DNA of 64,000 nt, from assembly GCA_001828855.1 (NCBI GenBank), contig MHZT01000048.1:186001-250000 (forward strand). Reading direction: 5' to 3'. Made by a program: the position numbers and the translations under genes. How positions within the stretch are numbered: position 1 is the first letter of the stretch; each line of letters starts with the position of its first letter. Below, piece after piece: positions 1 through 9,875 of the stretch. A model generated the notes under the pieces. That model did not search any database and was not told the origin of the DNA. It saw only the letters and a list, made by a program, of their open reading frames with translations. The DNA comes from Rhodobacterales bacterium RIFCSPHIGHO2_02_FULL_62_130. GTDB taxonomy: Bacteria > Pseudomonadota > Alphaproteobacteria > Rhodobacterales > Rhodobacteraceae.

Positions 1-2
1 TG

Positions 3-569
3 TTGGTCTTGCGCTTTCCGCAGCTGACCCCGCCCACCGCGATTGCGCGGGATTTGCAGACGATCCGGGAATTCAAGGCGCGGCATGGCGATATCATCCT
101 CAAGCCGCTTTACGGCAACGGCGGGGCTGGGGTGTTCCGGCTGGACCCGAATGACCGCAATCTGGCCAGCCTTTACGAGATGTTTACCGGCATGAACCGC
201 GAGCCGATGATCGTGCAGAAGTTCCTGCCTGATGTGTCCAAGGGCGACAAGCGGGTGATTCTGGTGGATGGCGAAGCCGTCGGGGCGATCAACCGTGTGC
301 CGCAGGCGGGGGAGACGCGGTCGAACATGCACGCGGGCGGGCGACCGGAGAAGATTGGCCTGACCCCTCGCGATCTTGAGATTTGCGCGACCATTGGTCC
401 GGTTCTGAAAGAGAAAGGCCAGATTTTCGTCGGGATCGATGTGATCGGCGATTATCTCACCGAAATCAACGTCACCTCGCCCACGGGGATTCAAGAGTTG
501 GAGCGGTTTGACGGCACCAACACGGCCGAACGTATCTGGCAGGTGATCGAGGCCAAGCGGGGGCAGTAG
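3..569 (+). CDS. gshB: Glutathione synthetase, C-terminal part (5' truncated by window edge)
   Basis: ATP-grasp motifs: [56 protein letters not shown]. Confidence 0.9.
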   Translation: MVLRFPQLTPPTAIARDLQTIREFKARHGDIILKPLYGNGGAGVFRLDPNDRNLASLYEMFTGMNREPMIVQKFLPDVSKGDKRVILVDGEAVGAINRVPQAGETRSNMHAGGRPEKIGLTPRDLEICATIGPVLKEKGQIFVGIDVIGDYLTEINVTSPTGIQELERFDGTNTAERIWQVIEAKRGQ

Positions 570-602
570 CGGCGACTTGTCGGCCAAGTTTTCGGCGCGG
601 AA

Positions 603-2117
603 TCAGGATTTTGCCCCGACAGCCAGCCGATAGCTGACCGCTTCGGCGACATGTGGCAGGCGGACCTGTGCTGCGCCACCCAGATCGGCGATAGTGCGCG
701 CCACGCGCAGCACGCGGTGATAGCCGCGTGCTGACAGGCCAAAACGCTCGGCCACCTTGGCAAGCAGGGCGCGGCCTTCGGGATCGGGGGCCGCTACCTC
801 TTCCAGCAGCGCCCCCTCCATATCGGCATTCACGCGGGTGGCCGGATGCTGTGCAAAACGGGTGCTTTGCCGGGCGCGGGCGGCCTGAACCCGCGCGGCG
901 ATGGTGGCAGAACTATCGCCCGAGGCAGGCAGATCAAGGTCGGTATAGGCCACGGGTGGCACCTCGACGCGCAGATCGAACCGGTCCATCAGCGGGCCAG
1001 AAATGCGGCCCAGATAATCCTCGCCGCAGACCGGCACCTTGGCACAGGCGCGGGCGGGGTCTGACATATAGCCGCATTTGCAGGGATTGGCGGCCGCCAC
1101 CAGCAAGAAGCGGCACGGATAACGGATATGGGCATTGGCGCGGGCGACCATGATTTCGCCCGTCTCTATCGGTTGGCGCAGGGTTTCCAGCACGGTGCGC
1201 GGAAATTCGGGGAATTCGTCCATGAACAACACGCCATTGTGCGCCAGCGAAATCTCTCCGGGTTTGGCACCCTTGCCACCGCCTACGATGGCGGCCATCG
1301 AGGCGGTGTGGTGGGGTTCCCGAAAGGGCCTTGTGCGGGAAATACCCCCTTCGGACAAAAGCCCCGCAAGCGAGTGAATCATCGATGTTTCAAGGGCTTC
1401 TTGCGCCGACAGTGGTGGCAAGATCCCCGGCAACCGGGCGGCGAGCATGGATTTTCCCGATCCGGGGCTTCCCACCATCAGCGCGTGGTGACGGCCTGCG
1501 GCGGCGATTTCCAGCGCGCGTTTGGCGCGTTCTTGTCCCTTCACCTCGCGCATGTCGCGGCCCAAAGGGGGGGCCAGAACCTCGCCTGCCTCGGCGGGGG
1601 TAATCGGGGCTTGGCCGGTGAAATGACGCACCACCTCGTCCAGCGATCCGGCGGCCAGCACCTGAGTTGCGCCGACCCAAGCCGCTTCGGCCCCGCAAGC
1701 GCGAGGGCAAAGCAGGGCGCGGTCTTCTTCGGCGGCGGCCATAGCGGCGGGCAGCGCGCCGATCACGGGAATCAGGCGTCCATCCAGCGACAGTTCACCA
1801 AGGGAAACCGTCGCCTCGACCTCATCTTTCGGGATGATTTGCAGCGCGGCCAGCAGCGCCAGCGCGATGGGCAGATCGAAATGCGAGCCTTCTTTGGGCA
1901 GATCCGCAGGCGAGAGGTTCACGGTGATCCGCTTGGCAGGCAGCGCGATCGACATCGCATTCATCGCCGCGCGAACCCGTTCCTTTGCTTCGGACACCGC
2001 TTTGTCGGGCAGGCCCACCACGGCAAAGCCCGGCATGCCTGCGGAAATCGCACATTGCACCTCGACGATGCGGGCCTCGACGCCTTCGAATGCCACCGTG
2101 TAAGACCGCGCAACCAT
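603..2117 (-). CDS. comM: YifB/ComM family Mg chelatase-like AAA ATPase
   Basis: MVARSYTVAFEGVEARIVEVQ start; Walker A GSPGSGKSML; FREPHHTAS, NGVLFMDEFPEF, AANPCKCGY. Confidence 0.93.
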   Translation of the reverse strand: MVARSYTVAFEGVEARIVEVQCAISAGMPGFAVVGLPDKAVSEAKERVRAAMNAMSIALPAKRITVNLSPADLPKEGSHFDLPIALALLAALQIIPKDEVEATVSLGELSLDGRLIPVIGALPAAMAAAEEDRALLCPRACGAEAAWVGATQVLAAGSLDEVVRHFTGQAPITPAEAGEVLAPPLGRDMREVKGQERAKRALEIAAAGRHHALMVGSPGSGKSMLAARLPGILPPLSAQEALETSMIHSLAGLLSEGGISRTRPFREPHHTASMAAIVGGGKGAKPGEISLAHNGVLFMDEFPEFPRTVLETLRQPIETGEIMVARANAHIRYPCRFLLVAAANPCKCGYMSDPARACAKVPVCGEDYLGRISGPLMDRFDLRVEVPPVAYTDLDLPASGDSSATIAARVQAARARQSTRFAQHPATRVNADMEGALLEEVAAPDPEGRALLAKVAERFGLSARGYHRVLRVARTIADLGGAAQVRLPHVAEAVSYRLAVGAKS

Positions 2118-2161
2118 TGTCCCCCCGCTTGCCAGTTGGTTAACGGGTAGGCTGCAATGGT

Positions 2162-3034
2162 TTACGAGTGGTAAATTTCCATGAATTTTGGCCAAGCTTC
2201 GGGGTCCGCAACAGTCTTGTCACGGCAAAACGCGTTGCAGAAGCCGAAACGACGGCCCGAAAGTTCAAGCACATGGGTGACGGGCTTGCCCGAATAGGGG
2301 CAGGCGGTGTTCTCGGCCTGCGTCCCATCTACAGGGCGGGCTGGCAACGGCACGGGGCCGGGCCAAGGACGGCGCGGATAGGGGCGGCGGTAAAAATCCT
2401 GATCCGCGCCATCGACCATCCCCATCGCACGCCAGCGCCGGAAGGACGGGTGCGCCAGATGCGCCTGCACATAGGCGGCGGCCTCGGGGCTGACGGGCAG
2501 GTTATAGCTGGCAATGCGGGCCGCGACGGGGGCGTAAAACGCATCCGCCACCGAATAGGTGCCGGTCAGCCACGGGGTTTGTGATCCCGTCACTTTGCGC
2601 GCCCAAGCCCAGACGGTTTCAAGCCGCGACAGATCGGCCAGAACCTCGGCAGGCGGTTCGCAACCGGTATAGCTGACGCGCAGGTTCATCGGGCAATGGT
2701 TGCGAAGCGCGCCAAAGCCTGCATGCATCTCGGCGGCCAGAACGCGGGCGGTAGCGCGGGCCGACGGGTCACTTGGCCAAAGCCCGGCGTCGGGGTGGCG
2801 CGAGGCCAGTTCTTCGGCAATGGCGATGGTTTCGGGAACCACCACCCCGTCGGGCGTCCGCATCGTGGGGGCGGTCTTGCCGGGGAAGAAGTCTTTCAGA
2901 AGGTTCGGCAATTCATCGGTGTAAAGCCGCGCGAGATGTGTTTTTACCGGAATTCCGAAGGCATCGAACAACAGCCAGCCGCGCAGGGACCAACTGGAAT
3001 AGGCGCGGTCACCGATGGCAAGATCGTAGGTCAT
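2162..3034 (-). CDS. Glutathione S-transferase family protein with C-terminal Cys-rich extension
   Basis: MTYDLAIGDRAYSSWSLRGWLL GST N-terminus; C-terminal CPYSGKPVTHVLELSGRRFGFCNAFCRDK. Confidence 0.82.
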   Translation of the reverse strand: MTYDLAIGDRAYSSWSLRGWLLFDAFGIPVKTHLARLYTDELPNLLKDFFPGKTAPTMRTPDGVVVPETIAIAEELASRHPDAGLWPSDPSARATARVLAAEMHAGFGALRNHCPMNLRVSYTGCEPPAEVLADLSRLETVWAWARKVTGSQTPWLTGTYSVADAFYAPVAARIASYNLPVSPEAAAYVQAHLAHPSFRRWRAMGMVDGADQDFYRRPYPRRPWPGPVPLPARPVDGTQAENTACPYSGKPVTHVLELSGRRFGFCNAFCRDKTVADPEAWPKFMEIYHS

Positions 3035-3110
3035 GGGCAGTCCTTCCAAGTTTGCGACAGGGTAGGCGCGCGGTTACATCAAGAAAAATCGTGATTTGTG
3101 CGGGCGATCA

Positions 3111-3689
3111 TCACGGAAGATGATTGATCTGATGCAGCGCCCACCCCGAGGGGCCAAGATCAAGCCGCGTCACCGAGAGGTTGTCGATCTTGTGCGACAG
3201 CGCTTCGGCGGTGGAAATGCCGGTGGCATGCTGAACCGCCGCCAGAATCGCGCCGAAATGGGCAACCACGATGATATCGCCCTGATGCGTTTGGGTCAGC
3301 GCGGTGATCGCCGCGCCGATGCGGGCGCGCAGGTCGTTCCAGCTTTCGCCATCGGGTGCTGCAACATCGCCCGGCGTTTCCCAGAAGGCGCGGATATGAT
3401 CGGGGGCTTCGGCGTCAATCTCGGCAAAGCTGCGCTGCTCCCATGCGCCGAAATGGATCTCGCGCAGGGCCGGATCGTGCTGCAGGCGATGGCGGCCCTG
3501 CGCCAGCGCGTCGGCGGTGGCGGTGGCGCGGATCAGGTCTGACGATTGCAGCACGGCACCCGCGGGTAGATGCGCGTGAAGCCGCGCGATCTGGGCGGCA
3601 TCGGACAGATCGGCAGGCAGATCGGTCCATCCGATCATGGATTTGGCATGGGTCGGGCCGTGGCGCACCAGCCAAAGCCGCGTCATCAT
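3111..3689 (-). CDS. Histidine phosphatase (phosphoglycerate mutase-like) family protein, possibly CobC-like
   Basis: LVRHGPTHAK catalytic motif, GAWEQRSF, VVAHFGAI; overlaps the cobU-like gene. Confidence 0.85.
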   Translation of the reverse strand: MMTRLWLVRHGPTHAKSMIGWTDLPADLSDAAQIARLHAHLPAGAVLQSSDLIRATATADALAQGRHRLQHDPALREIHFGAWEQRSFAEIDAEAPDHIRAFWETPGDVAAPDGESWNDLRARIGAAITALTQTHQGDIIVVAHFGAILAAVQHATGISTAEALSHKIDNLSVTRLDLGPSGWALHQINHLP

Positions 3690-4246
3690 AGCACGCCCTC
3701 GGGGATTGCGCCTTTCAGCACCATCGGCAGCCCTGCCATGACACCCACCACCAAACCCGCCTGCACCGCAAGCCTTTGGTTCAGCCGCCCCTTATGATCC
3801 CGAAACGCGCGGGCCAGTGCATTTTCAGGCACGATCCCCCAGCCCACCTCGTTTGAGACCACCACGACGGGGGCGGCACAGCCCGCCAGCGCGGCCAAAA
3901 GGGCGCTTGTCTCGGCCTCGATATCCGCCTCGGCCAGCAGATGATTGGTCAGCCACAAGGTTGCACAATCGACCAGCACCACGGCACCGGCCGGAATCGC
4001 GGCTAGGGCAGCGCACAGGTCGCGCGGCGCTTCGGCAGTGATCCAATCCGCACCCCGGTCGGTCTGATGTTGCGCGATACGGGCGCGCATTTCGTCATCC
4101 CAAGCCTCGGCGGTGGCAATGTAATGGCGCGGGCGTGCGGTGGCGCGGACCAGCCGTTCCGCCAAGGCGGATTTGCCTGACCGCGCACCGCCAAGGATCA
4201 GGGAAAGCTGCGGTAAAGAAATATCTATGCGGGATGATCCGATCAC
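3686..4246 (-). CDS. cobU: Adenosylcobinamide kinase / adenosylcobinamide-phosphate guanylyltransferase
   Basis: LILGGARSGKSALAERL, YIATAEAWDDEMRARIAQHQ, VSNEVGWGIVPENALARAFRD. Confidence 0.92.
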   Translation of the reverse strand: MIGSSRIDISLPQLSLILGGARSGKSALAERLVRATARPRHYIATAEAWDDEMRARIAQHQTDRGADWITAEAPRDLCAALAAIPAGAVVLVDCATLWLTNHLLAEADIEAETSALLAALAGCAAPVVVVSNEVGWGIVPENALARAFRDHKGRLNQRLAVQAGLVVGVMAGLPMVLKGAIPEGVL

Positions 4247-4313
4247 AACTGGCTCGCGTATCTCATTTAGGGCCAGCGCAAGGCAGATGACACAGGCCCG
4301 TCAGGGGGAAGCT

Positions 4314-5192
4314 ATGGCGCTTGACGGATATACCGACCAAACCTTGCCGCGCCAAGCGCGCGCGGCAGAATTGCTGGATGCAGAAACCGAATTGCGGCTG
4401 GCTTACGCATGGCGTGACCAGCGCGACGAGGCTGCGCTGCATCGGCTGATCACGGCCTATATGCGGCTTGCGATCTCGATGGCGGCCAAATTCCGCCGCT
4501 ATGGCGCGCCGATGAATGATCTGATTCAGGAGGCCTCATTGGGCCTGATGAAAGCGGCCGAGAAATTCGACCCTGATCGCGGTGTGCGGTTTTCGACCTA
4601 TGCGGTTTGGTGGATCAAGGCCTCGATTCAGGATTATGTGATGCGGAACTGGTCAATGGTGCGGACCGGATCGACCAGCGGGCAGAAGTCCTTGTTCTTC
4701 AACCTGAAACGTGTGCAGGCCAAGCTGGAGCGCGAGGCTGCAGCGGCGGGGGAGCGGCTTGATGCCTTCCAGTTGCGCGAAAAGGTCGCGCACGAAATCG
4801 GCGTGACCATGGCCGAGGTCGAAATGATGGAGGGGCGGCTGTCCGGCTCGGATGCGTCTTTGAATGCGACGCAGGCGGCGGATGAGGACGGGCGCGAATG
4901 GATTGATGCGCTGGAGGATGACAGCCCGCAGGCCGCCGAAACTGTCGAGGCCGCGCATGATGCTGCGACGCTGCGCGGTTGGCTGGCGCAGGCGATGGCG
5001 GCGTTGAATGCGCGCGAGCGGTATATTGTGGGGCAGCGCCGTCTTCTGGAAACGCCGCGCACGCTGGAATCCTTGGGGGCCGAGATGGGCCTTTCCAAAG
5101 AGCGTATCCGCCAGCTTGAAGCCGCCGCCTACGGCAAGCTGCGCCGCCATCTTGAAGGCCAGTCGTCGGAGTTGCACCACTTTCTTGTCTAG
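4314..5192 (+). CDS. rpoH: RNA polymerase sigma-32 (RpoH) family sigma factor
   Basis: Region 2: DLIQEASLGLMKAAEKFDPDRGVRFSTYAVWWIKASIQDYVMRNWSMVR; region 4: LGLSKERIRQLE-like helix. Confidence 0.9.
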   Translation: MALDGYTDQTLPRQARAAELLDAETELRLAYAWRDQRDEAALHRLITAYMRLAISMAAKFRRYGAPMNDLIQEASLGLMKAAEKFDPDRGVRFSTYAVWWIKASIQDYVMRNWSMVRTGSTSGQKSLFFNLKRVQAKLEREAAAAGERLDAFQLREKVAHEIGVTMAEVEMMEGRLSGSDASLNATQAADEDGREWIDALEDDSPQAAETVEAAHDAATLRGWLAQAMAALNARERYIVGQRRLLETPRTLESLGAEMGLSKERIRQLEAAAYGKLRRHLEGQSSELHHFLV

Positions 5193-5269
5193 GCACCGGC
5201 GTTGCGGCCCGTTGCAAAAGCCGGTGCTGGCCCCTACACCTGTAGGCCACCCCAGAACGGAGCCTGCCC

Positions 5270-6469
5270 ATGCTGGCCGCAAAGCGTGTTCTTCTGATCA
5301 TCGGCGGCGGTATCGCGGCCTATAAGTCCTTGGCGCTGATCCGGCTTTTGCGCGGGGCAGGGGCTGCAGTGACACCAGTTCTGACCAAGGCGGGGGCCGA
5401 GTTTGTGACGCCCCTGTCAGTGTCGGCGCTGGCGGGGGAAAAGGTTTATACCGCCCTGTTCGATCTGACCGACGAAGCCGAGATGGGTCATATCCAGCTT
5501 TCCCGCGTGGCCGATCTGGTGGTCGTGGCCCCTGCAACGGCGGATCTGATGGCCAAAATGGCGGGCGGGCGGGCCGATGATCTGGCCTCGACCCTGCTTT
5601 TGGCCACCGATACGCCCGTGCTTGTGGCCCCTGCGATGAATGTGCGGATGTGGGATCATGCCGCGACCCGCCGGAATGTGGCGCAATTGCAGGCGGACGC
5701 TGTGCGCTTTGTCGGCCCGAACGAAGGCGAGATGGCTTGCGGTGAATTTGGCGCGGGCCGTATGGCAGAACCGGATGAGATCATGGCCGCGATTGCGACG
5801 CTGTTGGCCGATGGTCCGCTGAAAGGGCGGCGGGTGCTGGTGACCTCTGGTCCGACGCATGAACCGATTGATCCGGTGCGCTATATCGCCAACCGCTCAT
5901 CCGGCGCGCAAGGCACCGCGATAGCGGCGGCACTGCGCGATGTGGGGGCCGAAGTGGTGTTCGTGACCGGCCCTGCAAGCGTGCCACCGCCTGCGGGTGT
6001 GCAGGTGGTGCGGGTGGAAACTGCCGCCGATATGCTGGCAGCGGTGCTGGCGGCCTTGCCGGTTGACGCGGCGGTGATGGCAGCGGCTGTGGCGGATTGG
6101 CGCGTGGCCAATGCCAGCGGGCAGAAGATGAAGAAAGACGGGACGGGCAAGGCTCCGGCGCTGGAATTTGCCGAGAACGCCGACATTCTGGCGACGATCT
6201 CGAAAGGGGCCGCGCGCCCTGCCTTGGTGGTGGGCTTTGCCGCCGAGACGCAGGACGTGGTGGCCCATGCCACCGCCAAGCGCGCGCGCAAAGGCTGCGA
6301 CTGGATCGTGGCCAATGATGTCTCGCCCGAAACCGGCATAATGGGCGGTGCCGAAAATGCGGTGACAGTGATCACCGAGGCGGGGGCCGAGGTCTGGCCG
6401 CGTATGGGCAAGGACGAGGTTGCACGGAAACTGGCGCTTCGCATCGGCGAGGCGCTGAAAAATTCTTGA
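5270..6469 (+). CDS. coaBC: Bifunctional phosphopantothenoylcysteine decarboxylase / phosphopantothenate-cysteine ligase
   Basis: GGGIAAYKSLALIRLLR, APAMNVRMWDHAATRRN, TSGPTHEPIDPVRYIANRSSG. Confidence 0.95.
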   Translation: MLAAKRVLLIIGGGIAAYKSLALIRLLRGAGAAVTPVLTKAGAEFVTPLSVSALAGEKVYTALFDLTDEAEMGHIQLSRVADLVVVAPATADLMAKMAGGRADDLASTLLLATDTPVLVAPAMNVRMWDHAATRRNVAQLQADAVRFVGPNEGEMACGEFGAGRMAEPDEIMAAIATLLADGPLKGRRVLVTSGPTHEPIDPVRYIANRSSGAQGTAIAAALRDVGAEVVFVTGPASVPPPAGVQVVRVETAADMLAAVLAALPVDAAVMAAAVADWRVANASGQKMKKDGTGKAPALEFAENADILATISKGAARPALVVGFAAETQDVVAHATAKRARKGCDWIVANDVSPETGIMGGAENAVTVITEAGAEVWPRMGKDEVARKLALRIGEALKNS

Positions 6470-6481
6470 TGCAAGAATTTT
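6459..6481 (+). terminator. Hairpin at the end of coaBC (10-bp perfect arms; stop codon lies in the stem)
   Basis: AAAATTCTTG ATG CAAGAATTTT. Confidence 0.6.
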
Positions 6482-6526
6482 CGGGGCTGTTCCGAAGGAT
6501 AATGGCCGGTTCGGGGCGCAGGCATT

Positions 6527-6561
6527 GGCCTCCGGCGGGGATATTTGAACGAAGAGGATGG
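6527..6561 (+). repeat. Box repeat family E, copy E1 (subtype b)
   Basis: GGCCTCCGGCGGGGATATTTGAACGAAGAGGATGG. Confidence 0.85.
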
Positions 6562-6563
6562 CG

Positions 6564-7031
6564 ATGGAACCGGTGGTGCGGGTGATCTGGGAAGACTGGG
6601 CGGATCGGTCCTTGCCGTTGCCCTCTTATGAAACGGCGGGGGCGGCGGGGGCGGATATTCGCGCCAATCTGCGCCCCGAAGATCGGGACAGCGGCTTTGT
6701 GCTGGACCCGATGCATCGGGCGATTGTGCCGACAGGCATCCGGGTGGAAATCCCGGCTGGCTTCGAGATGCAGATCCGGCCCCGATCCGGGCTGGCGGTG
6801 AAGTTCGGGATTTCCATTCCCAACAGTCCGGGAACGATCGACAGCGATTATCGCGGGCCTTTGGGGGTGGCTTTGGTCAATCTTGGGGCAGAACCCTACA
6901 CGGTCCATCATGGCGACCGCATCGCGCAATGTGTTGTGGCCCCTGTCGTGCAGGCGGGGTTCGAGGTGGTGGAGGCCTTGGGCGATACTGCGCGGGGTGC
7001 GGGCGGGTTCGGCTCGACGGGGCGGAAATGA
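6564..7031 (+). CDS. dut: dUTP diphosphatase (alternative ATG at 6558)
   Basis: [53 protein letters not shown]. Confidence 0.95.
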   Translation: MEPVVRVIWEDWADRSLPLPSYETAGAAGADIRANLRPEDRDSGFVLDPMHRAIVPTGIRVEIPAGFEMQIRPRSGLAVKFGISIPNSPGTIDSDYRGPLGVALVNLGAEPYTVHHGDRIAQCVVAPVVQAGFEVVEALGDTARGAGGFGSTGRK

Positions 7032-8065
7032 TGCTGGTTTTCGGGATGGCTTTGGCGCTGTGGGGGGCGGGTTGGGGCTTTGGCGCGCCCGCGCGGCTGC
7101 GCTGGGGCATGGTTGCGGCGCTGTGGGCGGCAGTGGTGCTGGCGCATCTGGTGCTGCCGGAAGGCGCTGCGCTGCGCGTGGCGACGGGCGGTGATGCGCG
7201 GGTCTGGGCGGTGCTGGGCGGCGTGGTGGCGCTGGGCCTTGGCTATCGCGCGGGGCTGGCGCGTCTGCGCGCGCGGGCGACGCCGGTTGCTGCCCCTGCC
7301 CAGACGGGCAGCTTCCGCGAGGCCGAGCTGGACCGTTACGCCCGCCATATCCTGCTGCGCGAGATCGGCGGACCGGGGCAAAAGCGCCTGAAAGCGGCGA
7401 AGGTTCTGGTGATCGGGGCGGGGGGGCTTGGATCACCCGCGCTATTGTATCTGGCGGCGGCGGGGGTTGGCACCATTGGCGTGATCGACGACGACACGGT
7501 GGATGCATCCAACCTGCAGCGGCAGATCATCCATAGCGATCAACGGCTTGGCATGGCAAAGGTGCAATCTGCGGAAATTGCCATGACCGCGCTGAACCCC
7601 TTTGTGCAAGTGCGCCCCTATCAGCGCCGCCTCACCGAAGACATGGCCGAGGCGCTGATTGCCGATTATGATCTGGTGCTGGATGGGACCGACAATTTCG
7701 ACACCCGCTATCTGGTCAACCGCATTGCCGCCAAGCTGGGCAAGCCCCTGATTTCCGCTGCGATCACCCAATGGGAAGGGCAGCTTTCGCTGTATGATCC
7801 CGCCCGTGGCGCGCCCTGCTATGCCTGCGTTTTCCCCGTGCGCCCTGCCGATGGCATGGTGCCGACCTGTGCCGAGGCGGGCGTGGCCGCGCCCTTGCCG
7901 GGTGTGATCGGGTCGATGATGGCGATGGAGGCGATCAAGCATATCACCGGCGCGGGTCAGACCTTGCGCGGGCGGCTGATGATCCATGACGCGCTTTATG
8001 CCGAAACGCGGGTGATTGGCATCAAGCGACGCGACGGATGCGAGGCATGTGGCGGGCTGCACTGA
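7028..8065 (+). CDS. MoeB/ThiF family E1-like adenylyltransferase with hydrophobic N-terminal extension
   Basis: ATGA overlap with dut; [68 protein letters not shown]. Confidence 0.9.
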   Translation: MMLVFGMALALWGAGWGFGAPARLRWGMVAALWAAVVLAHLVLPEGAALRVATGGDARVWAVLGGVVALGLGYRAGLARLRARATPVAAPAQTGSFREAELDRYARHILLREIGGPGQKRLKAAKVLVIGAGGLGSPALLYLAAAGVGTIGVIDDDTVDASNLQRQIIHSDQRLGMAKVQSAEIAMTALNPFVQVRPYQRRLTEDMAEALIADYDLVLDGTDNFDTRYLVNRIAAKLGKPLISAAITQWEGQLSLYDPARGAPCYACVFPVRPADGMVPTCAEAGVAAPLPGVIGSMMAMEAIKHITGAGQTLRGRLMIHDALYAETRVIGIKRRDGCEACGGLH

Positions 8066-8148
8066 TCTTTGGCCCGCAGGGGTGCTTGCAACCGCCCCGA
8101 AGCGTGGGCCATAGTCTGCACGATTACTTTGTGACAGGGAGTTCACCG

Positions 8149-8937
8149 ATGAAATTGACTGCTGCCTTTGCCGGTCTGGCCATGACCGTTGCCGCGACCG
8201 CCAGCTTTGCCCAAGCCTTGCCGGATCTGGAAGGCAAGGAAATCGTGATCGTCACCGAAAACGCCTATCCGCCGCTGCAATTTCTGGATGCTTCCGGCGC
8301 GGCCATCGGCTGGGAATATGATGCCGTGGCCGAACTGGCCAAGCGGCTGAACTTTACCGTGAAATACGAAAACATCTCGTGGGATGCGATGATTCCGGCG
8401 GTGTCGGAAGGCCAGTTTGATTTCGGCATGACCGGCATCACCATCCGCGACGACCGCAAGGAACAGGTCGATTTCTCGGATGCCTATATGCGGTCGGAAA
8501 TGGTGATGCTGGTCAAGGGCGACGAGGCGCGCTTTACCGATGCCGCCAGCTTTGCCGCCGATCCCGAACTGCTGATCGCCGCACAGCCCGGCACGACGCC
8601 CTTCTATACCGCCGTCTATGAAATCTTGGACGGCAACGAGGCTAACCCGCGCATCAAGCTGTTCGAAACCTTTGGCGCAACGGTCGAGGCGTTGAAGGCG
8701 GGCGATGTGGATCTGGTGCTGACCGATGGCACCGCAGGCGCGGGCTATGTCGAGGCGTCGGCAGGCGGGCTGAAGATCGTTGGCGACAAACTGGGGGTCG
8801 AGGATTTCGGCTTTATCTTCCCGAAAGGCTCGACCTTGGTGGCCCCGATCAACGCTGGCATTGCCGCGATGAAGGCCGATGGCACCATCGACGCGCTGAA
8901 CAAGAAATGGTTCCTTGACTACAAGATGGGCCAGTAA
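8149..8937 (+). CDS. Amino-acid-type ABC transporter substrate-binding protein
   Basis: Signal peptide [23 protein letters not shown]; family 3 SBP motifs [39 protein letters not shown]. Confidence 0.9.
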   Translation: MKLTAAFAGLAMTVAATASFAQALPDLEGKEIVIVTENAYPPLQFLDASGAAIGWEYDAVAELAKRLNFTVKYENISWDAMIPAVSEGQFDFGMTGITIRDDRKEQVDFSDAYMRSEMVMLVKGDEARFTDAASFAADPELLIAAQPGTTPFYTAVYEILDGNEANPRIKLFETFGATVEALKAGDVDLVLTDGTAGAGYVEASAGGLKIVGDKLGVEDFGFIFPKGSTLVAPINAGIAAMKADGTIDALNKKWFLDYKMGQ

Positions 8938-8976
8938 TGGCTTTCGCCCCAAGCGCAGGCTTGGGGCATTTTACCG

Positions 8977-9774
8977 ATGACGCCCAACCCGAAACATGAC
9001 GCGGATTTCCCGTGGTGGCTGGTTATTCTGGCCACCACGGCTGCGTGGCTGTTCTATGAGGTATGGGCCAGCGACGTCTATTCCCAAGCGATGGCGACGC
9101 TGTCCAAGGGCATCTGGCTGACGGTTGTTGTCACACTGGTGGCTTACGGGATGGCCTGCGCGCTGGGGCTGGCTTTGGCGATGGCGGGGCTGTCGCGCTT
9201 TGTGGTGCTGCGGCAACTGGCGCGGTTCTATATCGAGGTGATCCGCGGCGTGCCGATCATCGTGCTGCTGCTTTATGTCGCCTTCGTGGTGTCGCCCGCC
9301 TTTGTCTATGCCTTTAACTGGGTGACGGGGCCGCTGGGGTTTGACCCGTTGAAGACGCGGGACTTTCCGCTTTTGTGGCGGGCGGTGATCGCGCTGACCA
9401 TGGCCTATTCCGCCTTTCTGGCCGAGATTTTCCGCGCGGGCCTTCAGGCCGTCGACAAAGGCCAGATCGAAGCCGCGCAGGCGCTGGGCCTGAACGGCTG
9501 GCAACGTTTTCGCCATATCGTGTTCCCGCAAGCGTTCCGGATGATCCTGCCGCCCTTGGGCAATGATTTTGTTGCCATGGTGAAGGATTCCAGTCTGGTG
9601 TCGGTGCTGGGGGTTTCGGATATCACCCAGCTCGGCAAGGTTACGGCGGCGGGGAATTTCCGCTATTTCGAGACCTATAATGTGGTGGCGCTGCTGTATC
9701 TGACCATGACGATCACGCTGTCGCTGGTGCTGCGGCGGATTGAAACTCGTCTGAAAGCGCGCTCTGAACGCTAG
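8977..9774 (+). CDS. Amino acid ABC transporter permease (HisM/GlnP type)
   Basis: YIEVIRGVPIIVLLLYVAF, YSAFLAEIFRAGLQAVDKGQIEAAQALGLNGWQRF, KDSSLVSVLGVSDITQLGK. Confidence 0.93.
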   Translation: MTPNPKHDADFPWWLVILATTAAWLFYEVWASDVYSQAMATLSKGIWLTVVVTLVAYGMACALGLALAMAGLSRFVVLRQLARFYIEVIRGVPIIVLLLYVAFVVSPAFVYAFNWVTGPLGFDPLKTRDFPLLWRAVIALTMAYSAFLAEIFRAGLQAVDKGQIEAAQALGLNGWQRFRHIVFPQAFRMILPPLGNDFVAMVKDSSLVSVLGVSDITQLGKVTAAGNFRYFETYNVVALLYLTMTITLSLVLRRIETRLKARSER

Positions 9775-9780
9775 CGTCGG

Positions 9781-9816
9781 ATGCGCTCCGCGCGGGAGTA
9801 TTTGGGCCAAGATGAA
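9781..9816 (+). repeat. Box repeat E2 (subtype a)
   Basis: ATGCGCTCCGCGCGGGAGTATTTGGGCCAAGATGAA. Confidence 0.85.
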
Positions 9817-9875
9817 GGGCGCGGGCTGGACCTATCCTGCAACGCTGCCTAGGTTTGCCGCAAAGGAGACTTGCG

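Noticed and set aside
6372-7508. 378 aa Pro/Arg-rich minus-strand ORF
   Set aside because: Antisense to dut and the MoeB-like gene, spans the E1 repeat, no protein-like conservation pattern.
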